Shown here one piece after another: positions 36,017 to 44,800 of a stretch of 47,166 nucleotides of DNA (within the stretch, counting starts at the first letter, position 1; each line of letters opens with the position of its first letter). Location: the NCBI GenBank assembly GCA_018713485.1, contig DVOQ01000006.1:1-47166 (forward strand), read 5' to 3'. This stretch comes from Candidatus Avisuccinivibrio pullicola. GTDB taxonomy: Bacteria > Pseudomonadota > Gammaproteobacteria > Enterobacterales > Succinivibrionaceae. The position numbers and the translations under genes were made by a program. Under the pieces are notes generated by a model. That model did no database searches, had not been told where the DNA came from, and worked only from the letters and a program-made list of their open reading frames with translations.

Positions 36017-37489
36017 ATGCTGCGCATTGTAGAAGAAGCTCTTACCTTCGATGACCTTCTGCTGGTTCCGGCCCACTCTACGGTTCTGCCGAGCACTGCC
36101 GATCTCACCACGCACTTAACTGCCAATATCAAGATCAACATCCCGATGATTTCATCGGCCATGGACACGGTGACCGAGTCCCGTCTTGCCATCGCCCTGG
36201 CACAGGAAGGCGGTATCGGTTTCATCCATAAGAACATGTCCATCGAGAGACAGGCTGAAGAGGTGGCCAGGGTCAAGCGCTTTGAAAGCGGAATGGTAAC
36301 CACTCCCGTCTCCGTGCATCCCGAGGCGACTATCGCCGAGGTGCGCGCCATGACCTTAAAGCACGGCTTTGCCGGTTTCCCCGTCATTGACAATCAGGAT
36401 AATCTCCTGGGTATTATCACCGGCCGTGACGTGCGCTTTATCAGCGATGATTCCCTGCACGTGCATGAGGTGATGACCCCCAAGGAGCGTCTCGTCACCG
36501 TGCGTGAGAAGACACCGCAGGACGAGGTGACTGCCTTAATGCAGAAGCACCGCATTGAGAAGGTTCTGGTCGTCGATGACAGCTTCCACTTAAAGGGCAT
36601 GATCACCGTCAAGGATTTCAAGAAGGCCGCCAATAAGCCCAACGCCTGTAAGGACGCCTTAGGCCGTCTGCGCGTGGGTGCCGCCATCGGCGCCGGCCCC
36701 GGCAACAACGAGGAGCGCGCCCGTGCCTTAGTCGAGGCCGGCGTGGATGTCCTGTTAGTTGACTCCTCGCACGGTCACTCGCAGGGCGTGTTAGACCGCA
36801 TCGCCTCGGTTCGCGCCATGTATCCTGACTTACCCATTATCGGCGGTAACGTCGCTACGGCCGCCGGTGCCGAGGCACTCGCCAAAGCCGGCTGCTCTGC
36901 CATCAAGGTCGGCATTGGCCCCGGCTCCATCTGCACCACCCGTATGGTGACCGGCTGCGGCGTGCCGCAGATGACCGCCGTCGCCAACGCCGTGGACGCC
37001 TTAAAGGGCTCTGACATCACCGTCATCGCCGATGGCGGTATCCGCTACTCGGGCGACATCGCCAAGGCCCTGGCCGCCGGTGCTAACTGCGTCATGGTCG
37101 GTTCCATGTTCGCCGGCACCGAGGAGGCCCCCGGTGAGGTCGAACTCTATCAGGGCCGCAGCTTCAAGTCCTACCGTGGCATGGGGTCCTTAGCCGCCAT
37201 GGCCAAAGGTTCTGCCGATCGCTACTTCCAGAGCTCGGATAACGCCGCGGACAAGTTAGTGCCTGAGGGCATTGAAGGCCGTGTTCCCTACAAGGGACCC
37301 TTACGCGACATCATCCATCAGCAGATGGGCGGTTTACGCTCGGCCATGGGCCTTACCGGCTGCGCCACCATTGATGAGCTGCGTACCAAGGCTCAGTTCG
37401 TGCGCATCACCGGCGCTGGTATCCGTGAGTCCCACGTGCACGACGTGACCATCACCAAGGAAGCCCCCAATTATCAGAGCCATAATTAG
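36017..37489 (+). CDS. guaB: Inosine-5'-monophosphate dehydrogenase
   Basis: Oxidises IMP to XMP with NAD, the first step to GMP. The 490-residue product closely follows E. coli GuaB: opening [20 protein letters not shown], two CBS domains near residues 95-200, the catalytic Cys in [33 protein letters not shown], the flap RGMGSLAAM and RYFQSSDN, and the ending [20 protein letters not shown] precedes the ATG. guaA follows with 71 bases between, containing two hairpins. Confidence 0.99.
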   Translation: MLRIVEEALTFDDLLLVPAHSTVLPSTADLTTHLTANIKINIPMISSAMDTVTESRLAIALAQEGGIGFIHKNMSIERQAEEVARVKRFESGMVTTPVSVHPEATIAEVRAMTLKHGFAGFPVIDNQDNLLGIITGRDVRFISDDSLHVHEVMTPKERLVTVREKTPQDEVTALMQKHRIEKVLVVDDSFHLKGMITVKDFKKAANKPNACKDALGRLRVGAAIGAGPGNNEERARALVEAGVDVLLVDSSHGHSQGVLDRIASVRAMYPDLPIIGGNVATAAGAEALAKAGCSAIKVGIGPGSICTTRMVTGCGVPQMTAVANAVDALKGSDITVIADGGIRYSGDIAKALAAGANCVMVGSMFAGTEEAPGEVELYQGRSFKSYRGMGSLAAMAKGSADRYFQSSDNAADKLVPEGIEGRVPYKGPLRDIIHQQMGGLRSAMGLTGCATIDELRTKAQFVRITGAGIRESHVHDVTITKEAPNYQSHN

Positions 37490-37501
37490 CTCTCAGTCAG
37501 T

Positions 37502-37546
37502 GCCCCGCTCCCCGCGGGGCCTTACCCCCACCTGGCCCTAGGGCCA
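37502..37546 (+). other. Two hairpins in the guaB-guaA gap
   Basis: GCCCCGC/GCGGGGC with a 5-base loop (37502-37520) and the palindrome TGGCCC-TA-GGGCCA (37533-37546). Neither has a long T run, so they probably tune rather than stop transcription into guaA. Confidence 0.55.
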
Positions 37547-37560
37547 CTTTAGAGGTCAGC

Positions 37561-39129
37561 ATGACGGAAAAGAACATTCACTCCGAGAAGATCCTCATCC
37601 TCGACTTCGGATCGCAGGTAACGCAGCTTATCGCCCGCCGCGTCCGTGAGTTAGGCGTGTACTGCGAGATCTTCCCTTGGGACGCGGACTTACAGCTCTT
37701 AAAGGATTTTGCCCCGCAGGGCATCATTCTCTCGGGCGGTCCCGAGTCCACCACCGAGCGCGGCTCTCCGCGCGCCCCCACATGGGTCTTTGAGTGCGGT
37801 CTGCCCGTTTTAGGTATCTGCTATGGTCTGCAGACCATGGCCGTGCAGTTAGGCGGCACCGTCGAGGGCTCGGACAAGCGCGAGTTCGGCTACGCCGCCG
37901 TTACCTTAAAGGAGCCCTGCCCGCTCTTTGACGGTATCAGCGATCACGAGGGTGAAAAGGTCATGGACGTGTGGATGAGCCATGGCGACAAGGTCACCGC
38001 GCTTCCGCAGGGCTTTAAGGTCGCCGGTTACACTGAGACCTGCCCTTACGCCGCGGTCTTTGATCCTGAGCGCCGCTTCTTTGGCGTGCAGTTCCACCCC
38101 GAGGTCACCCACACGAAGCAGGGCGGCGAGATGCTGCGCCGCTTCGTCATTGACGTGTGCGGCCTTCACGCCATGTGGACCGAGAGCGCCATCATTGAGG
38201 ACGCCGTGCGCCGGATCCGCGCCACGGTAGGCGAGTCGCAAGTGCTTTTAGGCCTCTCCGGCGGCGTTGATTCTTCCGTCACCGCGCTCCTTTTGCACCG
38301 CGCCATCGGCGACAAGCTCACCTGCGTCTTCGTGGATAACGGTTTACTGCGTTTAAACGAGGGGCAGCAGGTCAAGGAGATGTTCTCAGGTTTAGGTCTT
38401 AACATCGTCTATGCCGACGCCGAGGAGATCTTCCTTGAGCGCCTGAAGGGCGTCGCCGATCCCGAGGCCAAGCGCAAGATCATCGGTCACACCTTCATCG
38501 ACGTCTTCGCCGCCGAGGCCCGCAAGCTCCAGGGCGTGGAATTCCTTGCGCAGGGCACCATCTACCCCGACGTTATCGAGTCCGCCGCCGCCAAGACCGG
38601 CAAGGCGCACGTCATCAAGTCCCACCACAACGTGGGCGGCCTGCCTGACGATCTCAAGTTCAGGTTAGTCGAGCCCTTACGCGAACTCTTCAAGGACGAG
38701 GTGCGCCGCATTGGCGTCAAGTTAGGCTTGCCTGAGAAGATGGTGCAGCGCCATCCCTTCCCTGGCCCCGGCCTTGGCGTGCGCGTCTTAGGCGAGGTGA
38801 AGAAGGAGTACCTTGATCTCCTCCGTCAGGCTGACGCCATTTTCATGGAAGAGCTTAATGCCTCGGGCTGGTACGATAAGGTCTCCCAGGCCTTTACCGT
38901 CTTCCTCCCCGTGCGTTCCGTGGGCGTGATGGGCGATGGCCGCCGCTACGATTACGTCGTGGCTCTGCGCGCCGTTAAGACCATTGACTTCATGACCGCC
39001 AAATGGGCCGAGCTCCCCTATGAGCTCTTAGGCCGCATTTCCAACCGCATCATCAATGAGGTTAACGGTATTTCCCGCGTCGTCTATGACGTCTCGGGAA
39101 AACCGCCCGCAACCATTGAGTGGGAATAG
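37561..39129 (+). CDS. guaA: GMP synthase (glutamine-hydrolysing)
   Basis: Converts XMP to GMP with ATP and glutamine. Length is 522 residues. The N-terminal class I amidotransferase has [25 protein letters not shown], the nucleophile in GICYGLQTM and [10 protein letters not shown] (His/Glu). The ATP-PPase P-loop is [11 protein letters not shown], and the C-terminal dimer domain ends [24 protein letters not shown], the strictly conserved tail. It is the second gene of the guaBA operon, closed by a strong terminator. Confidence 0.99.
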   Translation: MTEKNIHSEKILILDFGSQVTQLIARRVRELGVYCEIFPWDADLQLLKDFAPQGIILSGGPESTTERGSPRAPTWVFECGLPVLGICYGLQTMAVQLGGTVEGSDKREFGYAAVTLKEPCPLFDGISDHEGEKVMDVWMSHGDKVTALPQGFKVAGYTETCPYAAVFDPERRFFGVQFHPEVTHTKQGGEMLRRFVIDVCGLHAMWTESAIIEDAVRRIRATVGESQVLLGLSGGVDSSVTALLLHRAIGDKLTCVFVDNGLLRLNEGQQVKEMFSGLGLNIVYADAEEIFLERLKGVADPEAKRKIIGHTFIDVFAAEARKLQGVEFLAQGTIYPDVIESAAAKTGKAHVIKSHHNVGGLPDDLKFRLVEPLRELFKDEVRRIGVKLGLPEKMVQRHPFPGPGLGVRVLGEVKKEYLDLLRQADAIFMEELNASGWYDKVSQAFTVFLPVRSVGVMGDGRRYDYVVALRAVKTIDFMTAKWAELPYELLGRISNRIINEVNGISRVVYDVSGKPPATIEWE

Positions 39130-39149
39130 ACAGTCAGGTTCTGACTGTG

Positions 39150-39184
39150 CGGCCCCGTGAACGAGAGTTTACGGGGCCGTTTTT
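39150..39184 (+). terminator. Terminator after guaA
   Basis: CGGCCCCGT/ACGGGGCCG stem with a 12-base loop and five T residues. A smaller hairpin CAGTCA/TGACTG (39131-39147) precedes it. Confidence 0.92.
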
Positions 39185-39574
39185 GTGCGCGGCAGGTAAC
39201 ATAATCCGGGGGAGGATGTACCTGAATCTGCTGCGCAGTGTAAGTTCTGACCGGGTACGGGAGTGGCCGCAGGACTGCGGCATAAAGCCGGACGCTCAAA
39301 TGTTCCGGGAGTTCCGTCGCATCCTATACGGTTTTTAAAAAATTAGACATTAGTTAGTTTTTTTCGGATAGTAAGAAGTTTCAGATGGTGATTACGGCGA
39401 CTTTGGGGCCGCCGTAAGAAGCAACATGATGGATGTGCAGATCTCAAAAGGTTAGGTTTGGGGATCTGTCTTGGAACACAGTCAGGATAACGCCTAAAAA
39501 ACGCCTGAAATAGCTGAAAAGTGACTTAGAATATAAGAAACGCGACTAAAATGCTGCAGACTTAAGGAGTTGGA
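39185..39574. other. Intergenic stretch, no firm gene
   Basis: A 41-codon ATG frame at 39216-39338 (Met-Tyr-Leu-Asn-Leu-Leu-Arg, ending FRRILYGF) has its ribosome site too close to the start and no recognised family; it may be a remnant. The rest is AT-rich leader of the AraC gene with GACTTAGAATATAAG-like -10 material near 39525. Confidence 0.45.
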
Positions 39575-40510
39575 ATGCGGGTCGTCAATAGCCGGATCTT
39601 CACAGATCATTCCTTTCGCGAGCTCACCGCGCATGGCTCGGCGGATTTCCCCTGCATGGCCTATGACAAATACCTGACCTCGGAGAACGGTCTTGAGGAT
39701 CTCGCTCCCTGGCACTGCCACGAGGAATGCGAGGTCATGTATGCCCGTGAGCCCCTGCAGGTGGCGACGCCCGGGAAAATTCACGACCTTGGCGCGGGGG
39801 ACTGCATCGCCTTCAACTGTAACGTGCTGCACGCGGCGCGCAGCGATCGCATGGCCAGGATCTGGTCCATCGTTTTTCATCCGCGCCTGATTACGGGCGG
39901 ACGCGAGAGCGCCATGCACAAAAAGTTTATGGGGCCGCTTATTGCCAGTCAGGCCTTTGAGGCGCAGGTGTTCCGTAAGGAGGAGCGGGAAACACGGTGC
40001 TTTTTAAAGGCGCTTGACGCGCTTCTGAACGAAAGCTACGGCTTTGAGTTCACGGCACGGGCGGCCCTCTCGGAGATCGCGCTTTCCCTGTGCGGGCGCT
40101 ACCTCGGAGAAGAGGGACAGGTAAGCGGCACGCGTGAGGCGCGGGAGCGGGAACGCCTGAAGCTCATGCTGACCTATATTGACGCACATTACACCGAGGG
40201 ACTGAGCGTGGAGGAAATTGCGGCGGTGGCGCATATTGGAAAGCGGGAGTGTCAGCGCTGCTTTCAGAAGACCCTCGGCATGACGCCTTTACAGTACGCG
40301 CTGCGCTGCCGCGTGATGGCGGGGGCGGATCTGCTCGTGAACGAGCCGGCCTTAAGCGTAGGCGAGGTGGCCGCGCATTGCGGTTTTGACAGTCTCTCGC
40401 ACTTTGGGGATCTTTTTAAGCGCTATTATTTCCGTACCCCACGCGAGTATCGCAGGTGGCGGCTTTCAGGCGGGAAACGTGCGCAGGATCAAGGTTATGC
40501 CACCCCGTAA
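39575..40510 (+). CDS. AraC-family transcriptional regulator
   Basis: Regulator of 311 residues. The N-terminal 130 residues form a cupin with the metal or ligand segment WHCHEECEVMYA and LGAGDCIAFNCNVLHA. The C-terminal AraC domain has two HTH motifs: LSVEEIAAVAHIGKRECQRCFQKTLGMTPLQY, then LSVGEVAAHCGFDSLSHFGDLFKRYYFRTPREYR, which ends in the usual P-x-x-Y/F-R-x-x motif. Likely an activator responding to a small sugar or metabolite. The start has AAGGAG 7 bases upstream. The DUF805 gene follows after 68 bases; target genes not evident. Confidence 0.92.
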   Translation: MRVVNSRIFTDHSFRELTAHGSADFPCMAYDKYLTSENGLEDLAPWHCHEECEVMYAREPLQVATPGKIHDLGAGDCIAFNCNVLHAARSDRMARIWSIVFHPRLITGGRESAMHKKFMGPLIASQAFEAQVFRKEERETRCFLKALDALLNESYGFEFTARAALSEIALSLCGRYLGEEGQVSGTREARERERLKLMLTYIDAHYTEGLSVEEIAAVAHIGKRECQRCFQKTLGMTPLQYALRCRVMAGADLLVNEPALSVGEVAAHCGFDSLSHFGDLFKRYYFRTPREYRRWRLSGGKRAQDQGYATP

Positions 40511-40578
40511 TACGGAGGAAAATCCCCGCGTGGCATACTAAGGGCGTGCATATGCACGGCAAATTAAGGAACAAGATC

Positions 40579-41091
40579 ATGGTGAGCTTTCCTCAGGCTG
40601 TAATAACCTGCATGAAGACCAAACTCCTGAAGGTGGAGGGGCGTGCGCCGCGCTCGGAGTTCTGGTGGTTCATTCTCTTTTCGGTACTCGCAAGCCTCGT
40701 GCTCAATATTCTTCTCATCATACCCTTCCTCGGGGCCATCATTATGCTCGTGGGAGAGGTGTGGCTGCTTATTGCCAGTATCACGGTAACGGCGCGAAGG
40801 CTTCACGATCGCGATCTGAGCGGCTGGTGGATGTTAGCCCCCTACGCTCTCATGACGGGAGGCCTGATTGCAGGATTTCTCGTAGCGCTGGTCTTTCCCG
40901 ATATAGGCTCCATCCTGATGCTCTTCCTCACTTCCGTGGGTGCTCTCAGTTATATTGTGCTGCTCGTGGTGCTGATTTTAAAGGGGACGGAAGGACCTAA
41001 CCGTTTTGGTCCCGATCCGCTTACGGCCTTTGAGCTGCCGCACGCCGCCGCCTCTGAGGGAGAGAACGGGGACAGCAGCCTCGGTGCCTGA
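40579..41091 (+). CDS. DUF805 inner-membrane protein
   Basis: Product of 170 residues in the DUF805 family (YhaH/YhaI-like). The N-terminal pattern ALRKYA-type is replaced by VITCMKTKLLKVEGRAPRSEFWWFILFSVL, where GRAPRSEFWWF is the family hallmark; three to four helices follow and it ends with RRLHDRDLSGWWML and GPNRFGPDPL, both signatures. I set the start at ATG 40579 (AAGGA 9 bases upstream); a longer frame from 40456 overlaps the AraC gene and encodes Arg-rich sequence unlike the family. Function of DUF805 is unknown. Confidence 0.88.
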   Translation: MVSFPQAVITCMKTKLLKVEGRAPRSEFWWFILFSVLASLVLNILLIIPFLGAIIMLVGEVWLLIASITVTARRLHDRDLSGWWMLAPYALMTGGLIAGFLVALVFPDIGSILMLFLTSVGALSYIVLLVVLILKGTEGPNRFGPDPLTAFELPHAAASEGENGDSSLGA

Positions 41092-41121
41092 GTAAGTCTT
41101 TATCCTTCTAAGTGACGTCCT

Positions 41122-41143
41122 CCCAGGAGCTCAAGCTCCTGGG
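41122..41143 (-). repeat. Right-end hairpin of the IS element (possible omega-RNA 3' part)
   Basis: Perfect 9-bp inverted repeat with a 4-base loop, 17 bases after the tnpB stop. In TnpB systems this region, read with the end of tnpB, forms the guide RNA scaffold, and the flanking DNA beyond the right end would act as guide. Confidence 0.75.
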
Positions 41144-41160
41144 CTTCCCAATGACCTCCC

Positions 41161-42560
41161 CTAAGGGGCAGGTATGGGCAGGTTCTCGTCCTCACCCCAA
41201 GATAAGAGGGTTACCTCTCCTTTGGAGCAAAGCGCGAGCATTTGGGCCCGTCCGGCCCGGAGCTGATTGATGCTTGCCAAGGTGTCCGCGTTGAGAGTTA
41301 GCAAGCATTTTGTGCACTTGAACTCAGCCTGGCTCCGTCGATTCTGCTTATCGACATTGCCGCACTTCGGACAAGTAATGCTCGTATTGCGCGGGTTCAC
41401 CTTGATAACAAAGCGGCCGCTCAGCCTCATCTTGTATTCCAGCATGCACACAAAGGTGTACCAGCCCATTCTCAGAATGGAGCGGTTCAGCCCGCTCTTG
41501 GCTCTGACATTCCGTCCAGGGCTGGCAATCGTGCCTTTGGCACTTGCCGTCATGTTCTTCATATTCAGATCTTCTACAACGAAATAATCATAACCTTGGC
41601 TTTCGATATGACGGGAAAGTTTGTGCAGAAAATCCTTCCTGATATTGGTTATCTTCCTCCAGTCCTTAGCTATGCGGAACTGAAGCCGGCGATAACGTCT
41701 TGAACCTTTCTTTTTGGCAGCTGCCTGTCTCTGCAGTTCTCCTATCTTATTTTCAATCTTCCTGACCTTCTCAAAATGCGGGAAATCTACGAAGGTGCCC
41801 TCATTCATGGAGATAAAGTGCACAATGCCGACATCACCGGCTGCGCCTTTGTTAAGATCAACCGGCCGGGGCTCCTGCGCTTCAACTTTCACCTGCACAT
41901 AGATATACCACTTGCCAAGCTCCTTCTTGACGGTAACCGTCTTGGGAATACCGCCTGGAGGCCGGTGCTTTCTGTAATGAATGCTGCCTAAGCCCGGGAG
42001 CACAATGCGGTTGTTGTGCTGTTCAATGATAAAGCCCTGGGGATTTCTGTGAGAGCAGTTTACAGGCTCTCCTTTGCTGTTTCTTTCGAAGCCCTGCGGA
42101 TACTGTCGTTGTGGAACTTGCGCTGGAACTTGGGATATTTGAAATGCCCGGTCTTCTCATAATTCTTCCAGCAGCTTTTAAAAGCAAAGGACAGGTCTTT
42201 GAGCTTCTGCTGCAGAACCTGCGAATAACAGTCCTCTTCCAGGAACGGATACTGCTTCTTTAATCCTGGGAGCATAGCGCTCAGACTGGCATAAGAGGTA
42301 GACAGCAGCGGAGTACAGAGGGCTTTGGCCTCGGCACGGGTTGAGGCTTCTCCATAAATTAAGCGCGACTCAACCTCATCAAGGTATTCGAGATACTCAT
42401 CCTGAACAAAGGCCAGCACTTCGTTATAGCACCGGCGTGCAGAACCGACAGCTCTATTGAGCTTTTCATACTGCTGCCTGTGCTTCGGAAGAAGCTCATA
42501 GCGGATGGTTAGGTACTCGTCGGTCTTTGCCATGATGATGTGATTGATTTGCCTTAACAA
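41161..42560 (-). pseudogene. tnpB: TnpB RNA-guided nuclease homologue, frameshifted
   Basis: TnpB of IS605 elements is an RNA-guided DNA nuclease with a RuvC domain, ancestral to Cas12. Here the N-terminal part (42560 to 42060, MAKTDEYLTIRYEL-type opening within MLRQINHIIMAKTDEYLT) and the C-terminal part lie in frames that differ by one base; the break is near 42060-42090, where the first frame stops (AKESL) and the other continues as KGEPVNCSHRNPQGFIIEQH. The catalytic residues remain: Asp in AAGDVGIVHF, Glu in FVVEDLNMKNM, Asp in NADTLASINQ; the zinc ribbon is CPKCGN and FKCTKC. The C-terminal part could be made alone from ATG at 42003, but a working full protein seems lost. Confidence 0.85.
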
Positions 42561-43108
42561 ATTAAGAGAATTTGTCCTATATTTTCAACAATTTTATCGC
42601 ACAAATTGGTCCATTTCATCCCATCAGCTGAAGCTAATGGGCTTTCATGGACCTAATTATGTAAAAGAAAAGCCCCCTCTCAGGGGCTTTTTTGCGGGAG
42701 GAAGCGGCCTCCCCTGCACCGTTACGGAACGGAGAAAAAGGGCGCTGCGCCATTTTTGCCCGCGCTTTAAGAGCGAAAAAAGGCCGTCAGCAGAGCGTGT
42801 CAGTGTGATAACGATCAAAATTCCATAACGGATAGAATTTAAATTTTTTCGTAAGTAAGTTACGTGATAACAGAGAGTTAGTTGGGAAAAGGCTGCGTAA
42901 GGACGGGCCTGGGCATGACGGTCTGCTGTGATGAAAAAGGTTCCCGCTTAAGGTTATTAGCGGTGCAAAACTCCCCTTCTGGCGGATCTAAAGTGGGGAA
43001 AAGGGGCACTTTGCGCACAGACACGGGGAAAAAAAACGGAAAATTTGACGGCGCATGGGCCTCGGGCAGAAGGTTAAAGCATCGTTTCGTGATTAACGGA
43101 GTCTAGAT
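42561..43108. other. IS left end and leader of the ammonium channel gene
   Basis: No gene. Left-end hairpin of the IS at 42620-42641; terminator-like hairpin at 42668-42691; then a region with small inverted repeats (CCGTT/AACGG at 42718-42731, GGGCGCTGCGCC near 42750) and AT-rich sequence at 42820-42860. I looked for a sigma-54 box (GG-N10-GC) before amtB and found none with proper spacing. Confidence 0.5.
42668..42693. terminator. Bidirectional terminator-like hairpin
   Basis: AAAGCCCC/GGGGCTTT with a 6-base loop, followed by TTTTTT on the plus strand and TTTTCTTTT on the minus strand. It lies just outside the IS left end and probably insulates the amtB region from minus-strand transcription, or vice versa. 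Confidence 0.7.
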
Positions 43109-44413
43109 ATGCATTTCAAATTTCTTTCAAGTGCCTGTTTATGGTGCGCTCTGTGCGGAGTGGCTTCCGCATCTGAAGGCGGGCTTGATGTGGCCTCTAA
43201 CGGCTACGTGATTCTCTGCGCGGTACTGGTCATCATGATGTCGGTACCGGGGATCGGTCTTTTCTACGGCGGATTAGTCCGTACCAAAAACTCCCTCTCG
43301 GTGCTGGCGCAGTGCCTGATGGTCTTCGCTATCTGCTATATCCTGTGGGTGGTGGCAGGCTATACTCTCGCCTTTGGCGGCACTGACAACGCCTTAGGCT
43401 CTTTTGTGGGGCCGCTCGACAAGATCTTCCTTTCGGGGGTAAGCCCTGACAGCCTGTCAGGCTCCCTTTCCGAATATACTTTTATAACCTTTCAGGGTGC
43501 GTTCTGTGCCATTTCCTCCTGCCTGATCGTGGGTGCCTTAGTCGAGCGCGTGAAATTTTCCGCTCTGTGCGTGGGGATTGGCCTGTGGGCGCTTCTGTCC
43601 TATGTCCCCCTGGCACATATGGTGTGGGGCGGCGGCATCATTGACGCGGTGTTTCAGCCCTACGATTTCGCCGGCGGTGACGTGGTTCACGTTAACGCAG
43701 CCGTAGGCGGTCTGGTGGGAGCACTGCTCCTTGGCAGACGTCAGGATTTAGACAAGGTCAGCCTTGCGCCGCACAATCTGTCTCTGACCTATATCGGCAC
43801 GGGGCTTCTGTATCTGGGATGGTTCGGTTTTAACGCCGGTTCTGCGCTGATAGCGGACGGCTCCTCGGCCATCGCCTTCCTCAACACCGTGATCTGTCCT
43901 GCAGCCGGTGCCCTGGCGTGGGCGGGCATTGAGTTAAAGCTCAACGGTAAAGCCTCGACCTTAGGCATGTGTTCGGGAGTCCTCGCGGGCCTCGTGGCGA
44001 TCACTCCCGCCTGCGCCTTCGTAGGTCCCATGGGAGCGGTGGTGATCGGTATTGCAGCGTCCGCCGTCTGTGTGTGGGGCGTCAGAGGCTTCAAGCGTCT
44101 CACGGGCGTGGATGATTCCCTTGACGTCTTCGGCATTCACGGTTTAGGCGCTATCGTGGGCTCGGTTCTGACCGGCGTCTTCTGTGCTCCCGCTTTAGGC
44201 GGCGTGGGCTTTAAGGGCGATTACACCTCGGTGTTAGGTCAGGTTTACGGTCAGAGCATGGCGACGTTATGCTCCATTATCTGGTCGGCAGTGGCCTCGC
44301 TTATCGCCTTTAAGCTGGCCGCTCTGCTCTGCGGCGGCCTCAGGGTCAGCAGTGAGCAGGAGCGTGAGGGGCTTGACCTTACCGCCCACGGCGAGCGGGC
44401 CTACAACTATTAG
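43109..44413 (+). CDS. amtB: Ammonium channel AmtB
   Basis: Inner-membrane ammonium/ammonia channel of 434 residues, with an N-terminal signal sequence (LSSACLWCALCGVASASE) and 11 helices as in E. coli AmtB. Seen: GIGLFYGGLVRTKNSLS, the Phe gate region, GGDVVHVNAAVGGLVGALLLG (first pore His), WFGFNAGSAL, and FGIHGLGAIVGSVLTGVF (second pore His). Ends with a short cytoplasmic tail. No glnK (PII) gene lies beside it, unlike the usual glnK-amtB pair, so regulation by PII would have to come from elsewhere. GGAG 8 bases before the ATG supports this start. Confidence 0.96.
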   Translation: MHFKFLSSACLWCALCGVASASEGGLDVASNGYVILCAVLVIMMSVPGIGLFYGGLVRTKNSLSVLAQCLMVFAICYILWVVAGYTLAFGGTDNALGSFVGPLDKIFLSGVSPDSLSGSLSEYTFITFQGAFCAISSCLIVGALVERVKFSALCVGIGLWALLSYVPLAHMVWGGGIIDAVFQPYDFAGGDVVHVNAAVGGLVGALLLGRRQDLDKVSLAPHNLSLTYIGTGLLYLGWFGFNAGSALIADGSSAIAFLNTVICPAAGALAWAGIELKLNGKASTLGMCSGVLAGLVAITPACAFVGPMGAVVIGIAASAVCVWGVRGFKRLTGVDDSLDVFGIHGLGAIVGSVLTGVFCAPALGGVGFKGDYTSVLGQVYGQSMATLCSIIWSAVASLIAFKLAALLCGGLRVSSEQEREGLDLTAHGERAYNY

Positions 44414-44446
44414 CGGTAAGGTACTGAGTTTAGTGCAGTGAAGTTA

Positions 44447-44478
44447 ACGCGGGGGGACAGAAGGTCATACCCCCGCGT
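44447..44478 (+). terminator. Hairpin after amtB
   Basis: 9-bp stem ACGCGGGGG/CCCCCGCGT with a 14-base loop, 34 bases after the amtB stop. T run weak (AGTTGT), so termination efficiency is uncertain. Confidence 0.55.
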
Positions 44479-44628
44479 AGTTGTCGTCTGGCCCCGTGAG
44501 TTTTTTCCGGGGTTCTGCCGCTTTCTTTGAGCGCGTCTGTCCGCGGGTCTTAGCAGGTAATATGAGGGTAAAGGACAGCGTGAGATGACGGATATAGAAC
44601 CCGTAAAGCGTATAAGTGGGATGCCCAT

Positions 44629-44706
44629 AAAGAGCTGAGCCGCGGCACGGGTGATGTTCTCCTCGTGCGCCACGGTGACGAAATTTCTGAGTACGCGCAG
44701 ATCCTT
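44629..44706 (-). pseudogene. LysR-family regulator remnant
   Basis: 26 codons reading DLRVLRNFVTVAHEENITRAAAQL after a leading AAG match the first helices of LysR-type regulators (DLRxLRYFVAVAEExNFTRAAxxL). The Shine-Dalgarno-like AGAGAGG lies 3 bases upstream of that AAG, which occupies the place of the start ATG. After LF the similarity stops; no downstream LysR sequence follows. A truncated, dead gene. Confidence 0.45.
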
Positions 44707-44747
44707 GCGTCCTCTCTTAAGGGTCAGGTAATCCGGCCTGCCTTTAG

Positions 44748-44753
44748 TATAAT
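44748..44753 (+). promoter_or_regulatory. -10 box of the methyltransferase gene
   Basis: TATAAT 47 bases before the ATG; the -35 region at 17 bp spacing (CAGGTA) is weak. Confidence 0.5.
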
Positions 44754-44800
44754 AGCCCGATCAGCTTTTTTCAGTTTTTTGACGAACCCCGGGAAGAACC

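Larger units (their letters stand above)
41112..42660 (-). mobile_element. IS200/IS605-type element carrying only tnpB, apparently decayed
   Basis: A minus-strand unit bounded by the two subterminal hairpins expected of this family. The left end (high coordinates) has hairpin CCCAT-C-AGCT-GA-AGCT-A-ATGGG (42620-42641); the right end (41122-41143) has a perfect 9-bp stem CCCAGGAGC/GCTCCTGGG with loop TCAA, followed outward by GGACGTCAC-type sequence, the common right end. tnpA is missing, as in IS1341-like elements, so movement would need TnpA elsewhere. Limits are approximate: the left tip is guessed at a flanking TTTAC, the right tip near 41112. tnpB is frameshifted. Confidence 0.8.
44414..44800. 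other. Region between amtB and the methyltransferase gene
   Basis: Contains a hairpin ACGCGGGGG/CCCCCGCGT (44447-44478), a second imperfect GC stem (44492-44512), a minus-strand LysR-type coding relic (44629-44706) and a plus-strand TATAAT (44748-44753) 48 bases before the methyltransferase start. No intact gene. Confidence 0.55.

Noticed and set aside
42882-43106. 74-codon plus-strand frame before amtB
   Set aside because: Composition is Gly/Lys/Arg-rich with no recognisable fold, and it fills what must be the amtB leader.
42700-43108. Possible sigma-54 promoter before amtB
   Set aside because: GG and GC pairs exist but with 11 or 12 bases between them rather than 10, and the flanking bases do not match TGGCAC-N5-TTGC.
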